From JBBQZL01 sp038207745 (GTDB lineage Bacteria; Actinomycetota; Thermoleophilia; Solirubrobacterales; 70-9), in NCBI GenBank assembly GCA_038207745.1, contig JBBQZL010000077.1, positions 1 through 11,395 on the forward strand: a DNA stretch of 11,395 nt. The letters are read 5' to 3'. Within the stretch, counting starts at the first letter, position 1. Each line of letters begins with the position of its first letter. A program made the position numbers and the translations under genes. This document shows, one piece after another, positions 1 to 5,995 of the stretch. Under the pieces are notes generated by a model. The model did not search any database. It was not told the DNA's origin and was given only the letters and a program-made list of their open reading frames with translations.

Positions 1-131
1 CCCGCTCTGCTCTGCAGAACGCGGCCAGCATCGCCGGTCTGTTGCTGACGACCGAATGCATGATCACCGACCTGCCGGAAAAGAACAAACCCGCGATGCC
101 CGACATGGGTGGAATGGGCGGCATGATGTAA
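1..131 (+). CDS. groEL: Chaperonin GroEL, C-terminal end (partial)
   Basis: The reading frame with codons starting at position 3 or 6 ends at TAA 129-131. It encodes the conserved GroEL tail: SALQNAASIAGLLLTTE, then a short MITDLPEKNK stretch and a Met/Gly-rich end (MPDMGGMGGMM). This is the last ~42 residues of the 60-kDa chaperonin that folds proteins in an ATP-driven double ring in the cytosol. The first part belongs to the equatorial domain and the flexible GGM tail projects into the ring cavity. The start and ~500 residues lie left of the window. A groES partner or second groEL paralogue cannot be judged here. The gene is followed by a hairpin and a strong terminator, so its transcript probably ends near 280. 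Confidence 0.97.
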   Translation, partial: RSALQNAASIAGLLLTTECMITDLPEKNKPAMPDMGGMGGMM

Positions 132-212
132 CCACGGGCCGACCGCGGCGGGGCCTCGTCCCCGCCACGTCGAGCCCTCTGCGCGCCCATTGCTGGGTGG
201 CAGAACGGTTTT

Positions 213-232
213 CCGTCACCGTGAGGTGGCGG
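213..232 (+). other. Hairpin with GTGA (GNRA-type) loop downstream of groEL
   Basis: CCGTCACC (213-220) pairs with GGTGGCGG (225-232) over 8 bp with one G-U pair, closing a GTGA tetraloop (GUGA in RNA, a stable GNRA loop). It lies 81 nt after the groEL stop and 16 nt before the intrinsic terminator, in the groEL 3' untranslated region. It may stabilise the 3' end of the mRNA, which is inference. No T-run follows directly, so it is not itself a classic terminator. Confidence 0.5.
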
Positions 233-248
233 AGTGATTTGTCAGAAA

Positions 249-280
249 GGGCCCGGGCGATTCGCCCGGGCCTCTTCTTT
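249..280 (+). terminator. Intrinsic terminator of groEL
   Basis: A perfect 10-bp GC stem, GGCCCGGGCG (250-259) with CGCCCGGGCC (263-272), closes a 3-nt loop (ATT). It is followed by the T-rich tail TCTTCTTT (273-280). Orientation and position, 118 nt after the groEL stop, fit a Rho-independent terminator on the plus strand. Confidence 0.88.
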
Positions 281-352
281 GCCCGATCACGCCAAAACCC
301 AGGTTCGGCGCCATCCCGATCAACCCGATTGCCTCTGCCCCGGAGTCGCACC

Positions 353-436
353 GATCACGCCCAAGCCTCCAACCCGCCCTGATCACGCCCAAGCCTCCAA
401 CTCGCCCCGATCACGCCCAAGCCTCCAACTCGCCCT
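353..436. repeat. Three tandem copies of a 28-bp repeat
   Basis: Units at 353-380, 381-408 and 409-436 each begin GATCACGCCCAAGCCTCCAA. They differ only at unit positions 22 (C/T) and 28 (T/C). A degenerate partial copy (GATCACGCC) starts at 285, and a truncated one (GATCGCCCC) follows at 437. The unit length is not a multiple of three and no coding gene covers it. There are no spacers between copies, so it is not a CRISPR array. Such arrays often vary in copy number between strains; any function is unknown. Confidence 0.9.
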
Positions 437-439
437 GAT

Positions 440-489
440 CGCCCCGATTCACAAGACCGGGGCGACTTTCCTACCGTCTGGGTAGTTTT
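440..489. other. Two adjacent inverted repeats, second followed by TTTT
   Basis: CGCCCCG (440-446) pairs with CGGGGCG (458-464) across an 11-nt loop. Immediately after, CTACC (471-475) pairs with GGTAG (481-485) across GTCTG and is followed by TTTT (486-489). The second could be a weak plus-strand terminator. Alternatively it could be a dyad operator, since a TACC-N5-GGTA dyad resembles sites bound by TetR-type repressors. Neither role is supported by the surroundings, because both flanking genes end here. Confidence 0.35.
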
Positions 490-543
490 GTCGTCCCGGT
501 CCCGTGCAGTGCCGAGATCGGGCGGATCCGCCCGCGACATGCG

Positions 544-559
544 CGGCCGGTTCCGGCCG
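544..559 (-). terminator. GC-rich hairpin downstream of the SDR gene, possible terminator
   Basis: CGGCCG (544-549) and CGGCCG (554-559) form a 6-bp stem around GTTC. It lies 35 bp beyond the stop codon of the minus-strand SDR gene. No T-run follows on the minus strand, so if it terminates transcription it does so as a non-canonical, GC-only hairpin of the kind often proposed in high-GC actinobacteria. Confidence 0.3.
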
Positions 560-593
560 GCTCCGTCGCTGGCTATGAGGTTTCGCGGCGTCG

Positions 594-1472
594 TCAGTCG
601 GCAAGGACTTCATACATCGTCCGCGGATTGACGCCAAGTGACTCGGCATCGGCGGTGCCACGTTCGGTGACCATCGGCACCTCCATCAGCTCCGCCTCCT
701 CCCAGGTTGCGAAGACGGCCTCGCCGAAGATCCCTCTGAGCGCGATAAGGCCACCCCGCACCACCGGCAGGGGCACGTGGACCAGCGGTCTCGGTCGCCC
801 CGCAATGCGGCTGACGAGGTCCGACATCTGGTCGTAGTCGAGCATCTCGGGTCCGGCCAGTTCATAGCGGTCCTTCGGTGCGCTCTTGATCGCAGGGATC
901 ACGCACGCGGCAACGTCCCGGGCCCAGATCGGCTGGTAGAGCGATCTTCCGTCGCCGGCGACCGGCATCACAGGCAGGAATGAGAACCGGCGAAGCATTG
1001 TGATCCAGGGGTCAGAGCGGTCGTAGACAATCGATGGGGCGATGATCGTCGTCTCCATCGGCGACGAGCGCACAGCGTCCTCGGCAAGGGCCTTGGCCCT
1101 GAAGAAGCGGGTCCGTTGAACCCTGCTGGCGCCGATCGCGCTGAAGAAGATGAACTGCCTGACGCCTGCCTGCTCGGCCGCCCGGACCAGGCGGACGGTC
1201 GCCAGTCCATTCAGCTCTTCGATCCTGCGTGGGGGCTGATCTCGAATCGTCGCCGCCAGGTGGACCACGGTATCGACGCCTCTCAGAGCCTGGCGCAGCC
1301 GATACGGATCCGAGAGCTCGCCGAGGTCGCCCATCGTGATCTGGACGTCGACCCTGTGGGCGCCGAGGCGCCGGGGCTCGCGAACCAGGCATCGAACCTG
1401 TTCGCCCTGCTCGAGAAGCATCGGCAGGAGCTGGGAGCCGATGCTGCCCGTGGCGCCGGTCAGAAGCAGCAT
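594..1472 (-). CDS. Atypical short-chain dehydrogenase/reductase, NmrA/NDUFA9-like NAD(P)-binding protein
   Basis: This 292-residue protein has a Rossmann fold, with the dinucleotide-binding motif TGATGSIG at residues 5-12. After it come a Gly-Asp pair (residues 48-49) of the type that contacts the nucleotide and VHLAA at 70-74 after strand 4. The QPIWARDVA stretch (180-188) matches the substrate-side 'P-x-x-V-x-D-V-A' region of NDUFA9-like and NmrA-like atypical SDRs. The usual YxxxK catalytic pair reads FFRAK (123-127): the Lys is kept but the Tyr is Phe. The protein may therefore bind NAD(P) without classical SDR catalysis, acting as a sensor, scaffold or quinone-pathway accessory. The substrate is unknown. 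It starts at ATG 1470-1472, which places TGATGSIG at the very N-terminus as usual. No clear Shine-Dalgarno sequence precedes it. It is transcribed alone, divergent from the ferredoxin gene. Confidence 0.85.
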   Translation of the reverse strand: MLLLTGATGSIGSQLLPMLLEQGEQVRCLVREPRRLGAHRVDVQITMGDLGELSDPYRLRQALRGVDTVVHLAATIRDQPPRRIEELNGLATVRLVRAAEQAGVRQFIFFSAIGASRVQRTRFFRAKALAEDAVRSSPMETTIIAPSIVYDRSDPWITMLRRFSFLPVMPVAGDGRSLYQPIWARDVAACVIPAIKSAPKDRYELAGPEMLDYDQMSDLVSRIAGRPRPLVHVPLPVVRGGLIALRGIFGEAVFATWEEAELMEVPMVTERGTADAESLGVNPRTMYEVLAD

Positions 1473-1648
1473 CAGGAGTGGTTCCGGGGATTCGCGGTTG
1501 TCTTCAGGTGAACACTCAAAATCTGTCTGAACCCTAGATGGTTGATCCCGTGGAATCGACGCGGGGAACGGAAGCGGGCGCGACTACCTAGAATGATGCC
1601 TCAGGCGGCATGCCCGATCTCTGTGTCGTCCAACGTCCCGAATTGATT

Positions 1649-1656
1649 AGGAGAAG
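1649..1656 (+). promoter_or_regulatory. Ribosome binding site of the ferredoxin gene
   Basis: AGGAGAAG lies 9-12 nt upstream of ATG 1666 and fixes that start. It contrasts with the genes at 5524, 7241 and 7794, which have no such element. Confidence 0.7.
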
Positions 1657-1665
1657 CGTCTTCGA

Positions 1666-1932
1666 ATGGCATATGTAATCGCAGAGCCGTGTATCGGTGA
1701 GAAGGACAACTCGTGTGTCGAGGTCTGTCCCGTCGACTGCATTCACCCGACGCCGGATGATCCTGATTACGAAGCCGAGAAGATGCTCTACATCGATCCC
1801 GACGAGTGCATCGATTGCGATGCCTGCGTCGAGGCCTGCCCGGTCGACGCCTGTTTCGCCGAGGACCAGCTCCCGGCAGAGTGGGCCAAGTACGCGCAGA
1901 TCAACGTCGATTACTACAAGAGCAAGTCCTAG
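1666..1932 (+). CDS. 7Fe ferredoxin ([3Fe-4S]/[4Fe-4S] type)
   Basis: This 88-residue, strongly acidic electron carrier has cysteines at 9, 17, 21, 25, 48, 51, 54, 58 and 63. By comparison with Azotobacter ferredoxin I, C9, C17 and C58 should hold a [3Fe-4S] cluster, and C21, C48, C51 and C54 a [4Fe-4S] cluster. The position that would complete a second 4Fe site (residue 12) is Glu, which supports the 7Fe assignment. The stretch between C25 and C48 is about eight residues longer than in Azotobacter FdI and is acidic. C63 is an extra cysteine, and the long C-terminal extension of FdI is absent. The protein is cytosolic and probably donates electrons to oxidoreductases or P450s; the partner is not identifiable here. 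It converges on the Mrp ATPase gene with 39 bp between the stop codons. Confidence 0.93.
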   Translation: MAYVIAEPCIGEKDNSCVEVCPVDCIHPTPDDPDYEAEKMLYIDPDECIDCDACVEACPVDACFAEDQLPAEWAKYAQINVDYYKSKS

Positions 1933-1949
1933 CGCGGGCCTGCCTCGAT

Positions 1950-1972
1950 GCCGCGGGTCCGGTCCCGCCGGC
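1950..1972. other. GC hairpin between convergent ferredoxin and mrp genes
   Basis: GCCGCGGG (1950-1957) pairs with CCCGCCGGC (1964-1972), 8 bp with one bulged base and a TCCGGT loop. It overlaps the first base of the Mrp stop triplet and lies 17 bp after the ferredoxin stop. No T-run is present on either strand, so a bidirectional terminator role is only possible, not shown. Confidence 0.3.
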
Positions 1973-3120
1973 TACTGCATCATCGGCAGCGCCTGGCCGC
2001 TGATCGGCGTCGGTTCTGCCGTCGGCGGGGCGCTCTGAAGCACCGGTAGCTCCTGTGGAGTTGCCGCGATGATTCCCCGCGCGGCCTGGCGGATCGCCTG
2101 CGAGGCGGGTGCATCCGGCCTCGAGGTGACCAGCGGCGTGCCGTCATCGGCGTGCTCGCGGAGTTCCTCGGATATCGGGATCTTGCCGAGTAGCGGGATG
2201 TCGAGCTCGTCGGCGAGAAGCTGACCGCCGCCTTCACCGAAGATCGTGAAGCGCTCACCCGAGGGGGACGTGAACCCCGACATGTTCTCGATCGCGCCGA
2301 TGATCTCGAGGTCAACCTTGCCGGCCATCTCTGCCGCGCGGGTGGCGACGGTCTGGGCTGCGGGCTGTGGAGTCGTGACAATCAGGAATTTGGCCTGCGG
2401 GAGAAGCTGGGCAAGCGTCATCGCGACATCACCGGTTCCGGGAGGCAGGTCGAGCAGCAGGTACTCGAGCTCGCCCCAGGCAACGTCCTCGAGGAATTGC
2501 TGGATCGCCTTGTGGAGCATCGGGCCTCGCCAGACGACGGCAGCATTCTCATCGACGAAGAAGCCGATCGACATCACCTTGACGCCATCCGCTGATACGA
2601 GCGGCAGGATCTTTCGCTCCGCGTTGACCTCGGGGCGTTCATTGACGCCGAGCATGCGCGGCATCGAGTACCCGTAGACGTCGCAGTCGAGTGCGCCGGC
2701 CGAGTGGCCTTCCGCCTGAAGCGCGGCGGCGAGGTTGGCGGTCATCGTCGACTTGCCGACGCCGCCCTTTCCGGAGGCGACGCAGATCACGTTCTTGACC
2801 TGGGCAAGCGCGCCCTCGGGCAGCTTTGAGCGGCCGAGGACCTTCTGCAGGTCACCCTTCTCGTCGTCGCTGAGGACATCGAAGCCGACGGCGACGGCAT
2901 TGACACCCTCGAGTTCGGAAACCGCGTTGACGACCGCCTTCTCGAAATGGGAGCGGATCGGGCAACCGGGGGTGGTCAGCGAGACGACGACGTCGACGCG
3001 GCCACCCTCCTTGAAATCAATCGACCGGACCATGCCGAGATCGACGATCGATCTGCGCAGCTCCGGGTCAATCACGACCCGCAGTTTCTCTGTGACCTGT
3101 TCAACGGTTGGAGCGCTCAT
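1972..3120 (-). CDS. mrp: Mrp/ApbC/Nbp35-family P-loop ATPase, Fe-S cluster carrier type
   Basis: With the start at ATG 3118-3120 the protein has 382 residues. An N-terminal DUF59/MIP18-like domain (about 1-85) carries the conserved PGCP motif (C53). The ATPase domain starts near 110, with the deviant Walker A GKGGVGKST (117-125), DCDVYGYSMPRMLG (145-158) and the Walker B-like LLLDLPPGTGD (221-231). This family moves iron-sulfur clusters to target proteins in the cytosol as a homodimer. The CxxC pair that bridges the cluster in ApbC/Nbp35 reads SPSG (285-288), so both cysteines are missing, as I recall for other actinobacterial Mrp proteins. A Pro-rich tail (about 357-382) follows the domain. 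The start at 3120 is preferred because AAGGGA precedes it and DUF59 begins right after. An in-frame ATG at 3151-3153 would add 11 residues but has a weaker leader. Confidence 0.92.
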   Translation of the reverse strand: MSAPTVEQVTEKLRVVIDPELRRSIVDLGMVRSIDFKEGGRVDVVVSLTTPGCPIRSHFEKAVVNAVSELEGVNAVAVGFDVLSDDEKGDLQKVLGRSKLPEGALAQVKNVICVASGKGGVGKSTMTANLAAALQAEGHSAGALDCDVYGYSMPRMLGVNERPEVNAERKILPLVSADGVKVMSIGFFVDENAAVVWRGPMLHKAIQQFLEDVAWGELEYLLLDLPPGTGDVAMTLAQLLPQAKFLIVTTPQPAAQTVATRAAEMAGKVDLEIIGAIENMSGFTSPSGERFTIFGEGGGQLLADELDIPLLGKIPISEELREHADDGTPLVTSRPDAPASQAIRQAARGIIAATPQELPVLQSAPPTAEPTPISGQALPMMQ

Positions 3121-3240
3121 GAATCCCTTCGTTTCGATGCCTTGGGTGGACATCTGATTCCAAGTCTCGGACTCGGGATTGTCGCAGAGGGGGAGAGTCG
3201 ACCCACCCTCGTTCCTTGATCAACGGTCAATGCCCGGCAA

Positions 3241-3248
3241 AGGAGAGG
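3241..3248 (+). promoter_or_regulatory. Ribosome binding site that sets a GTG start
   Basis: AGGAGAGG lies 5-8 nt before GTG 3254. The in-frame ATG at 3230 lacks a good site and would add eight polar residues in front of the signal peptide, so GTG 3254 is the better start. Confidence 0.8.
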
Positions 3249-3253
3249 AAATC

Positions 3254-5473
3254 GTGCGTTTGAGTTTGGGTCGTTTTCGGCTGGTGATGGTCGCTGCAGC
3301 GCTGACCATTCTGATCTTGGTTGCAACCACGAGGGAGGCGAGCGCGGCAAAGTACTCGGTGGCCCAATGCGGATGGGATATCGGTCAGGAAGCTGATTGG
3401 TCAGACACCGCAGGCGCAGGGAAGTTCTCCCACAATTCCTCATGTGCGAGCGCCCCGAGCGGAGACCCGTGGAACGGGGTTCAGATGCGCAGCTTCACTG
3501 TTTCCTCCGGGGGCCAGGTCTCCGGGACCAAGCTCGCCCGCTGGCGCTGGGTGGCGCCACCCGGAACCGGGATCACAAATGTCCGCGGTACCTGGTGGCA
3601 TGTGCTTGCGGATGAATTTGAGCATCGGCTCGGCGGCACCCGGGGCTCCGGCGCGTTCACGGTCATGGAGCGTGCGGAGGACTCACACTCCGGCTTCGAG
3701 AGCTTCGCGATGGGCTTCGGTGCGGCCCAGGACACATTCGAGTCCCGACTGCTCTGCGCCAAGCCCGACTCGAAGACATGCGATCTCAGCCGCGGCTCAT
3801 ATGGCGGGATAAGGGCGCTCAACATCACCCTGGAGGAGAACTCCGCACCGACGGCATCGATCGCCGGCGGACTGCTTGATCCCGGCTGGAGGACGGGCGC
3901 TCTGCCGATCACCTTCAGCGAAAGTGACCAGGGCTCCGGCATCCGATTCAGCGAGACATACATCGACGGCGCCCGGGTTGCAAGCACGGAGCAGCCCTGC
4001 GCAAAGACGCTGATCGGCGGTGAGTGGAAGGGGACGAGGATGCGCCCGTGCGAGCTCGCACGATCGGGCTCCCAGACTGTCAACACCATGGCGATCAGCG
4101 ATGGGCCTCATCAGCTCCGCCACTGCACGACCGATTTCGCCGACAACGTCGGTTGCACAGCGTTCAGGTCGCTCTACACAGACAACACGGCGCCGGCTGC
4201 CCCGCGGTCGCTGGGTCTGGCCGGCGGCGACGTCTGGAGCCGCGTCAACTCATTTGCGGCAGGTTGGACGAATCCGGATCAGGGTGCCGCGGCGCCGATC
4301 GCGGGTGCCTTCTTCCGGATCACCGGACCAGGCGGGTTTGATTCGGGCGCCGTTTACCGCGGCGGAACCGGGATCACGTCCCTTGACGGCCTGACGGTTC
4401 CGGGCCCGGGCACCTACGCCCTCACGGTCTGGCTCCGGGATGAGGCCGGCAACACGGCGCCCGGTTCCGCGACATCCGTCGCGCTTCGCTTCGACGACAT
4501 CGCGCCCGGTGTCGGCTTCCGGGCCCCGGAGGAGGGTGATCCGGAGACGATCCGGGCCCAGGTCTCGGATGCACATTCCGGGCCCGCGGGGGGAGCAATC
4601 CAGTACCGCCGGGCCGGTCAGACCGAGTGGACGGGCCTGCCCACCGAACTCAAGGCAACCGGCGCGGGGGAGGCGGATCTCGTTGCCCATTTCCCGTCTG
4701 ATCAGGTCACCCCTTCCACCTACCAGTTCCGGGTCGAGGCGCTCGATGGCGCTGGGAATCCGGCTGAATCAACCAATCGCATCGACGGTACACCGATGAC
4801 CCTGAGGGCGCCGCTCAAGTCAGAGACGCGGCTCTTCTCCCACCTCGAGAGCGGTCGCCGCTCCGGTGCCAGGGTGTTGGCCGGCTTCGCATCGCCCGTA
4901 CGGTTGAAGGGCCAACTCGCCCATGTTGGCGGCAGCGGTCTGGAGGGTGTGGTGCTGAGCGTCGTGACCACACCCGCGAAGGGCACCAGACACCGGTCCC
5001 GGGTGCAGACAGTCCGGACCGGTGCGGGCGGCAGGTTCCAGCTCGGGCTGACGAAGCTCACCTCGAGCCGGATCGAAGTTCGATACGCGGGCGATGCGTC
5101 ACTTGCAGCGGCACGCAGCTCCCAAATGTTCCTGCGGGTCCGCTCCGTGGTGGCGCTGCACGCCTCGAAGCGCAGGCTTCGCACCGGCGAGATCGTCCGG
5201 CTGTCCGGATCCGTCGGTCGGCATTCGGCCCGGATTCCATCGGGTGGCAAGCTGGTCGCGATCCAGTATCTGGAGAAGGCCGCGGCCAGATGGCGCCCGG
5301 TCCTCTTTGTCAGGACCAACGCGCGCGGACAGTTCCGTGCCCGCTACAGATTCCGCTACATCACCGGCATTGCGCACGTCCAGATGCGTGCGGTGGCCTT
5401 GGCACAGGCCAGGTGGCCGTATGCGACAGGCGCCTCGCGCGAGATTCAATTGCTCGTGACCGGGGGCGAATAG
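3254..5473 (+). CDS. Large secreted multi-domain Ig-like/beta-sandwich protein
   Basis: The 739-residue product starts with a signal peptide: basic residues to 9, hydrophobic 10-24 and an ASA/A cleavage site at about 29-32. An N-terminal domain (about 33-195) is Trp/Gly-rich and may be a jelly-roll or lectin-like fold. Three Ig-like modules of about 100 residues follow, each ending in an Asp-x-Ala-x-Asn signature (DFADN 294-298, DEAGN 396-400, DGAGN 498-502). They are joined by linkers such as TDNTAP and DDIAP. Two further beta-sandwich repeats (about 545-630 and 635-735) resemble carboxypeptidase-regulatory or polymer-backbone modules; the 'VRTxAxGxF' turn occurs in both. All eight cysteines (39, 64, 168, 176, 249, 266, 291, 301) are in the first 301 residues, an even number suited to disulfides. 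No C-terminal anchor or sorting signal is seen, so it is probably released or held by its domains. The molecular function is unknown; adhesion or surface binding is a guess. Confidence 0.8.
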   Translation: MRLSLGRFRLVMVAAALTILILVATTREASAAKYSVAQCGWDIGQEADWSDTAGAGKFSHNSSCASAPSGDPWNGVQMRSFTVSSGGQVSGTKLARWRWVAPPGTGITNVRGTWWHVLADEFEHRLGGTRGSGAFTVMERAEDSHSGFESFAMGFGAAQDTFESRLLCAKPDSKTCDLSRGSYGGIRALNITLEENSAPTASIAGGLLDPGWRTGALPITFSESDQGSGIRFSETYIDGARVASTEQPCAKTLIGGEWKGTRMRPCELARSGSQTVNTMAISDGPHQLRHCTTDFADNVGCTAFRSLYTDNTAPAAPRSLGLAGGDVWSRVNSFAAGWTNPDQGAAAPIAGAFFRITGPGGFDSGAVYRGGTGITSLDGLTVPGPGTYALTVWLRDEAGNTAPGSATSVALRFDDIAPGVGFRAPEEGDPETIRAQVSDAHSGPAGGAIQYRRAGQTEWTGLPTELKATGAGEADLVAHFPSDQVTPSTYQFRVEALDGAGNPAESTNRIDGTPMTLRAPLKSETRLFSHLESGRRSGARVLAGFASPVRLKGQLAHVGGSGLEGVVLSVVTTPAKGTRHRSRVQTVRTGAGGRFQLGLTKLTSSRIEVRYAGDASLAAARSSQMFLRVRSVVALHASKRRLRTGEIVRLSGSVGRHSARIPSGGKLVAIQYLEKAAARWRPVLFVRTNARGQFRARYRFRYITGIAHVQMRAVALAQARWPYATGASREIQLLVTGGE

Positions 5474-5510
5474 GGCCAGGTCAGGGCGGCGACCCCGGGC
5501 GGAGTTCGGC

Positions 5511-5516
5511 TATTTT
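5511..5516 (+). promoter_or_regulatory. Candidate -10 element (TATTTT) of a leaderless promoter
   Basis: TATTTT ends 7 nt before ATG 5524, so transcription would start at 5523-5524, within a base of the start codon. No Shine-Dalgarno sequence is present. The -35 region is poor; the best match is GCGACC at 5489-5494 with a 16-bp spacer. The element is supported mainly by the same geometry in front of 7241 and 7794. Confidence 0.45.
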
Positions 5517-5523
5517 GTGGCGC

Positions 5524-5979
5524 ATGCAATCGAATGCCGCAAAGGCCGGACTTGCCGTCGCCCTGATCGCAGTTGCAGCCGTCCTCTTCGTCGTACTCAG
5601 GGGAAGTGAAGACAAGGGGCCCAGTTCGGACGCGGTGACCGCGTCGACGGACTCGACGCTCGAGCAAACGGGCAAGAAGGACGACGTGCAGACCCAGCCA
5701 AAGCCGGCACCGAAGCCTGAAGTGCCGACGATCCTGATCAAGGGCGGGCAGCCGGTCGGTGGTGTCGAGAAGCTCGACTTCAACAACGGAGACACGATCC
5801 GCTTCAAGGTCGACTCGGACGTCAGCGGCGAGATCCACTTCCACGGTTATGACATCGCAGAGAATGTCGAGGCCGGCGGGTCGGTCAGCTTTGTCGTACC
5901 GGCGACGATCGAGGGAATCTTCGAGGTGGAGATCGAGGACACCGCTGTTCAGATCGCCGAAGTGACCGTCAATCCCTGA
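5524..5979 (+). CDS. Membrane-anchored cupredoxin-like domain protein
   Basis: This 151-residue protein has one N-terminal membrane segment (about 7-26) and then an acidic/Lys/Pro linker (about 27-68, including PKPAPKP). A single beta-rich domain (69-151) ends in FEVEIEDTAVQIAEVTV. The fold pattern resembles cupredoxin-like domains: a strand with HFHGYD (105-110), then a 'GGSVSF' edge strand and a 'GIFEVEIED' strand. There is no cysteine and no methionine after residue 1, so a classical type-1 copper site (Cys plus two His) is impossible. Only H105 and H107 could bind metal. The domain should face outside the cell membrane. It follows the secreted Ig-like gene by 50 bp and converges on the hydrolase gene with 16 bp between stops. 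A role in copper handling, suggested by copA nearby, is inference. Open sequence continues upstream to 5290, but that would overlap the previous gene, so ATG 5524 is used. Confidence 0.8.
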   Translation: MQSNAAKAGLAVALIAVAAVLFVVLRGSEDKGPSSDAVTASTDSTLEQTGKKDDVQTQPKPAPKPEVPTILIKGGQPVGGVEKLDFNNGDTIRFKVDSDVSGEIHFHGYDIAENVEAGGSVSFVVPATIEGIFEVEIEDTAVQIAEVTVNP

Positions 5980-5995
5980 GCCGAATCCGGGCGCC

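Larger units (their letters stand above)
132..593. other. Long intergenic gap between convergent groEL and SDR genes
   Basis: No convincing gene is present. Short open frames on both strands have biased, repetitive composition, and those over 353-436 simply read the tandem repeat. The gap holds a hairpin (213-232), the groEL terminator (249-280), a 28-bp tandem repeat (353-436), a pair of inverted repeats (440-489) and a GC-rich inverted repeat (544-559). The last could end transcription of the minus-strand SDR gene. Confidence 0.7.

Noticed and set aside
353..436. CRISPR array
   Set aside because: The 28-bp units abut directly with no spacers, and no cas genes are present.
355..540. 61-residue minus-strand open frame across the tandem repeat
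   Set aside because: It only translates the 28-bp repeat in shifting frames and has no ribosome binding site or domain.
1589..1594. TAGAAT as a -10 element of the ferredoxin gene
   Set aside because: No -35 match is found at 16-18 bp. GGAACG at 1565-1570 might suit an ECF-type sigma factor, but this is too weak to list as a feature.
3216..3230. TTGATCAACGGTCAA dyad between mrp and the Ig-like gene
   Set aside because: The arms are only 4 bp (TTGA/TCAA), which is expected by chance. No promoter element is aligned with it.
3481..4089. 202-residue minus-strand open frame opposite the Ig-like gene
   Set aside because: It is antisense to a coherent secreted protein and has no domain features.
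5290..5523. Upstream extension of the cupredoxin-like frame
   Set aside because: It overlaps the end of the secreted Ig-like gene in another frame, and the added residues look random. The membrane segment follows ATG 5524 directly.
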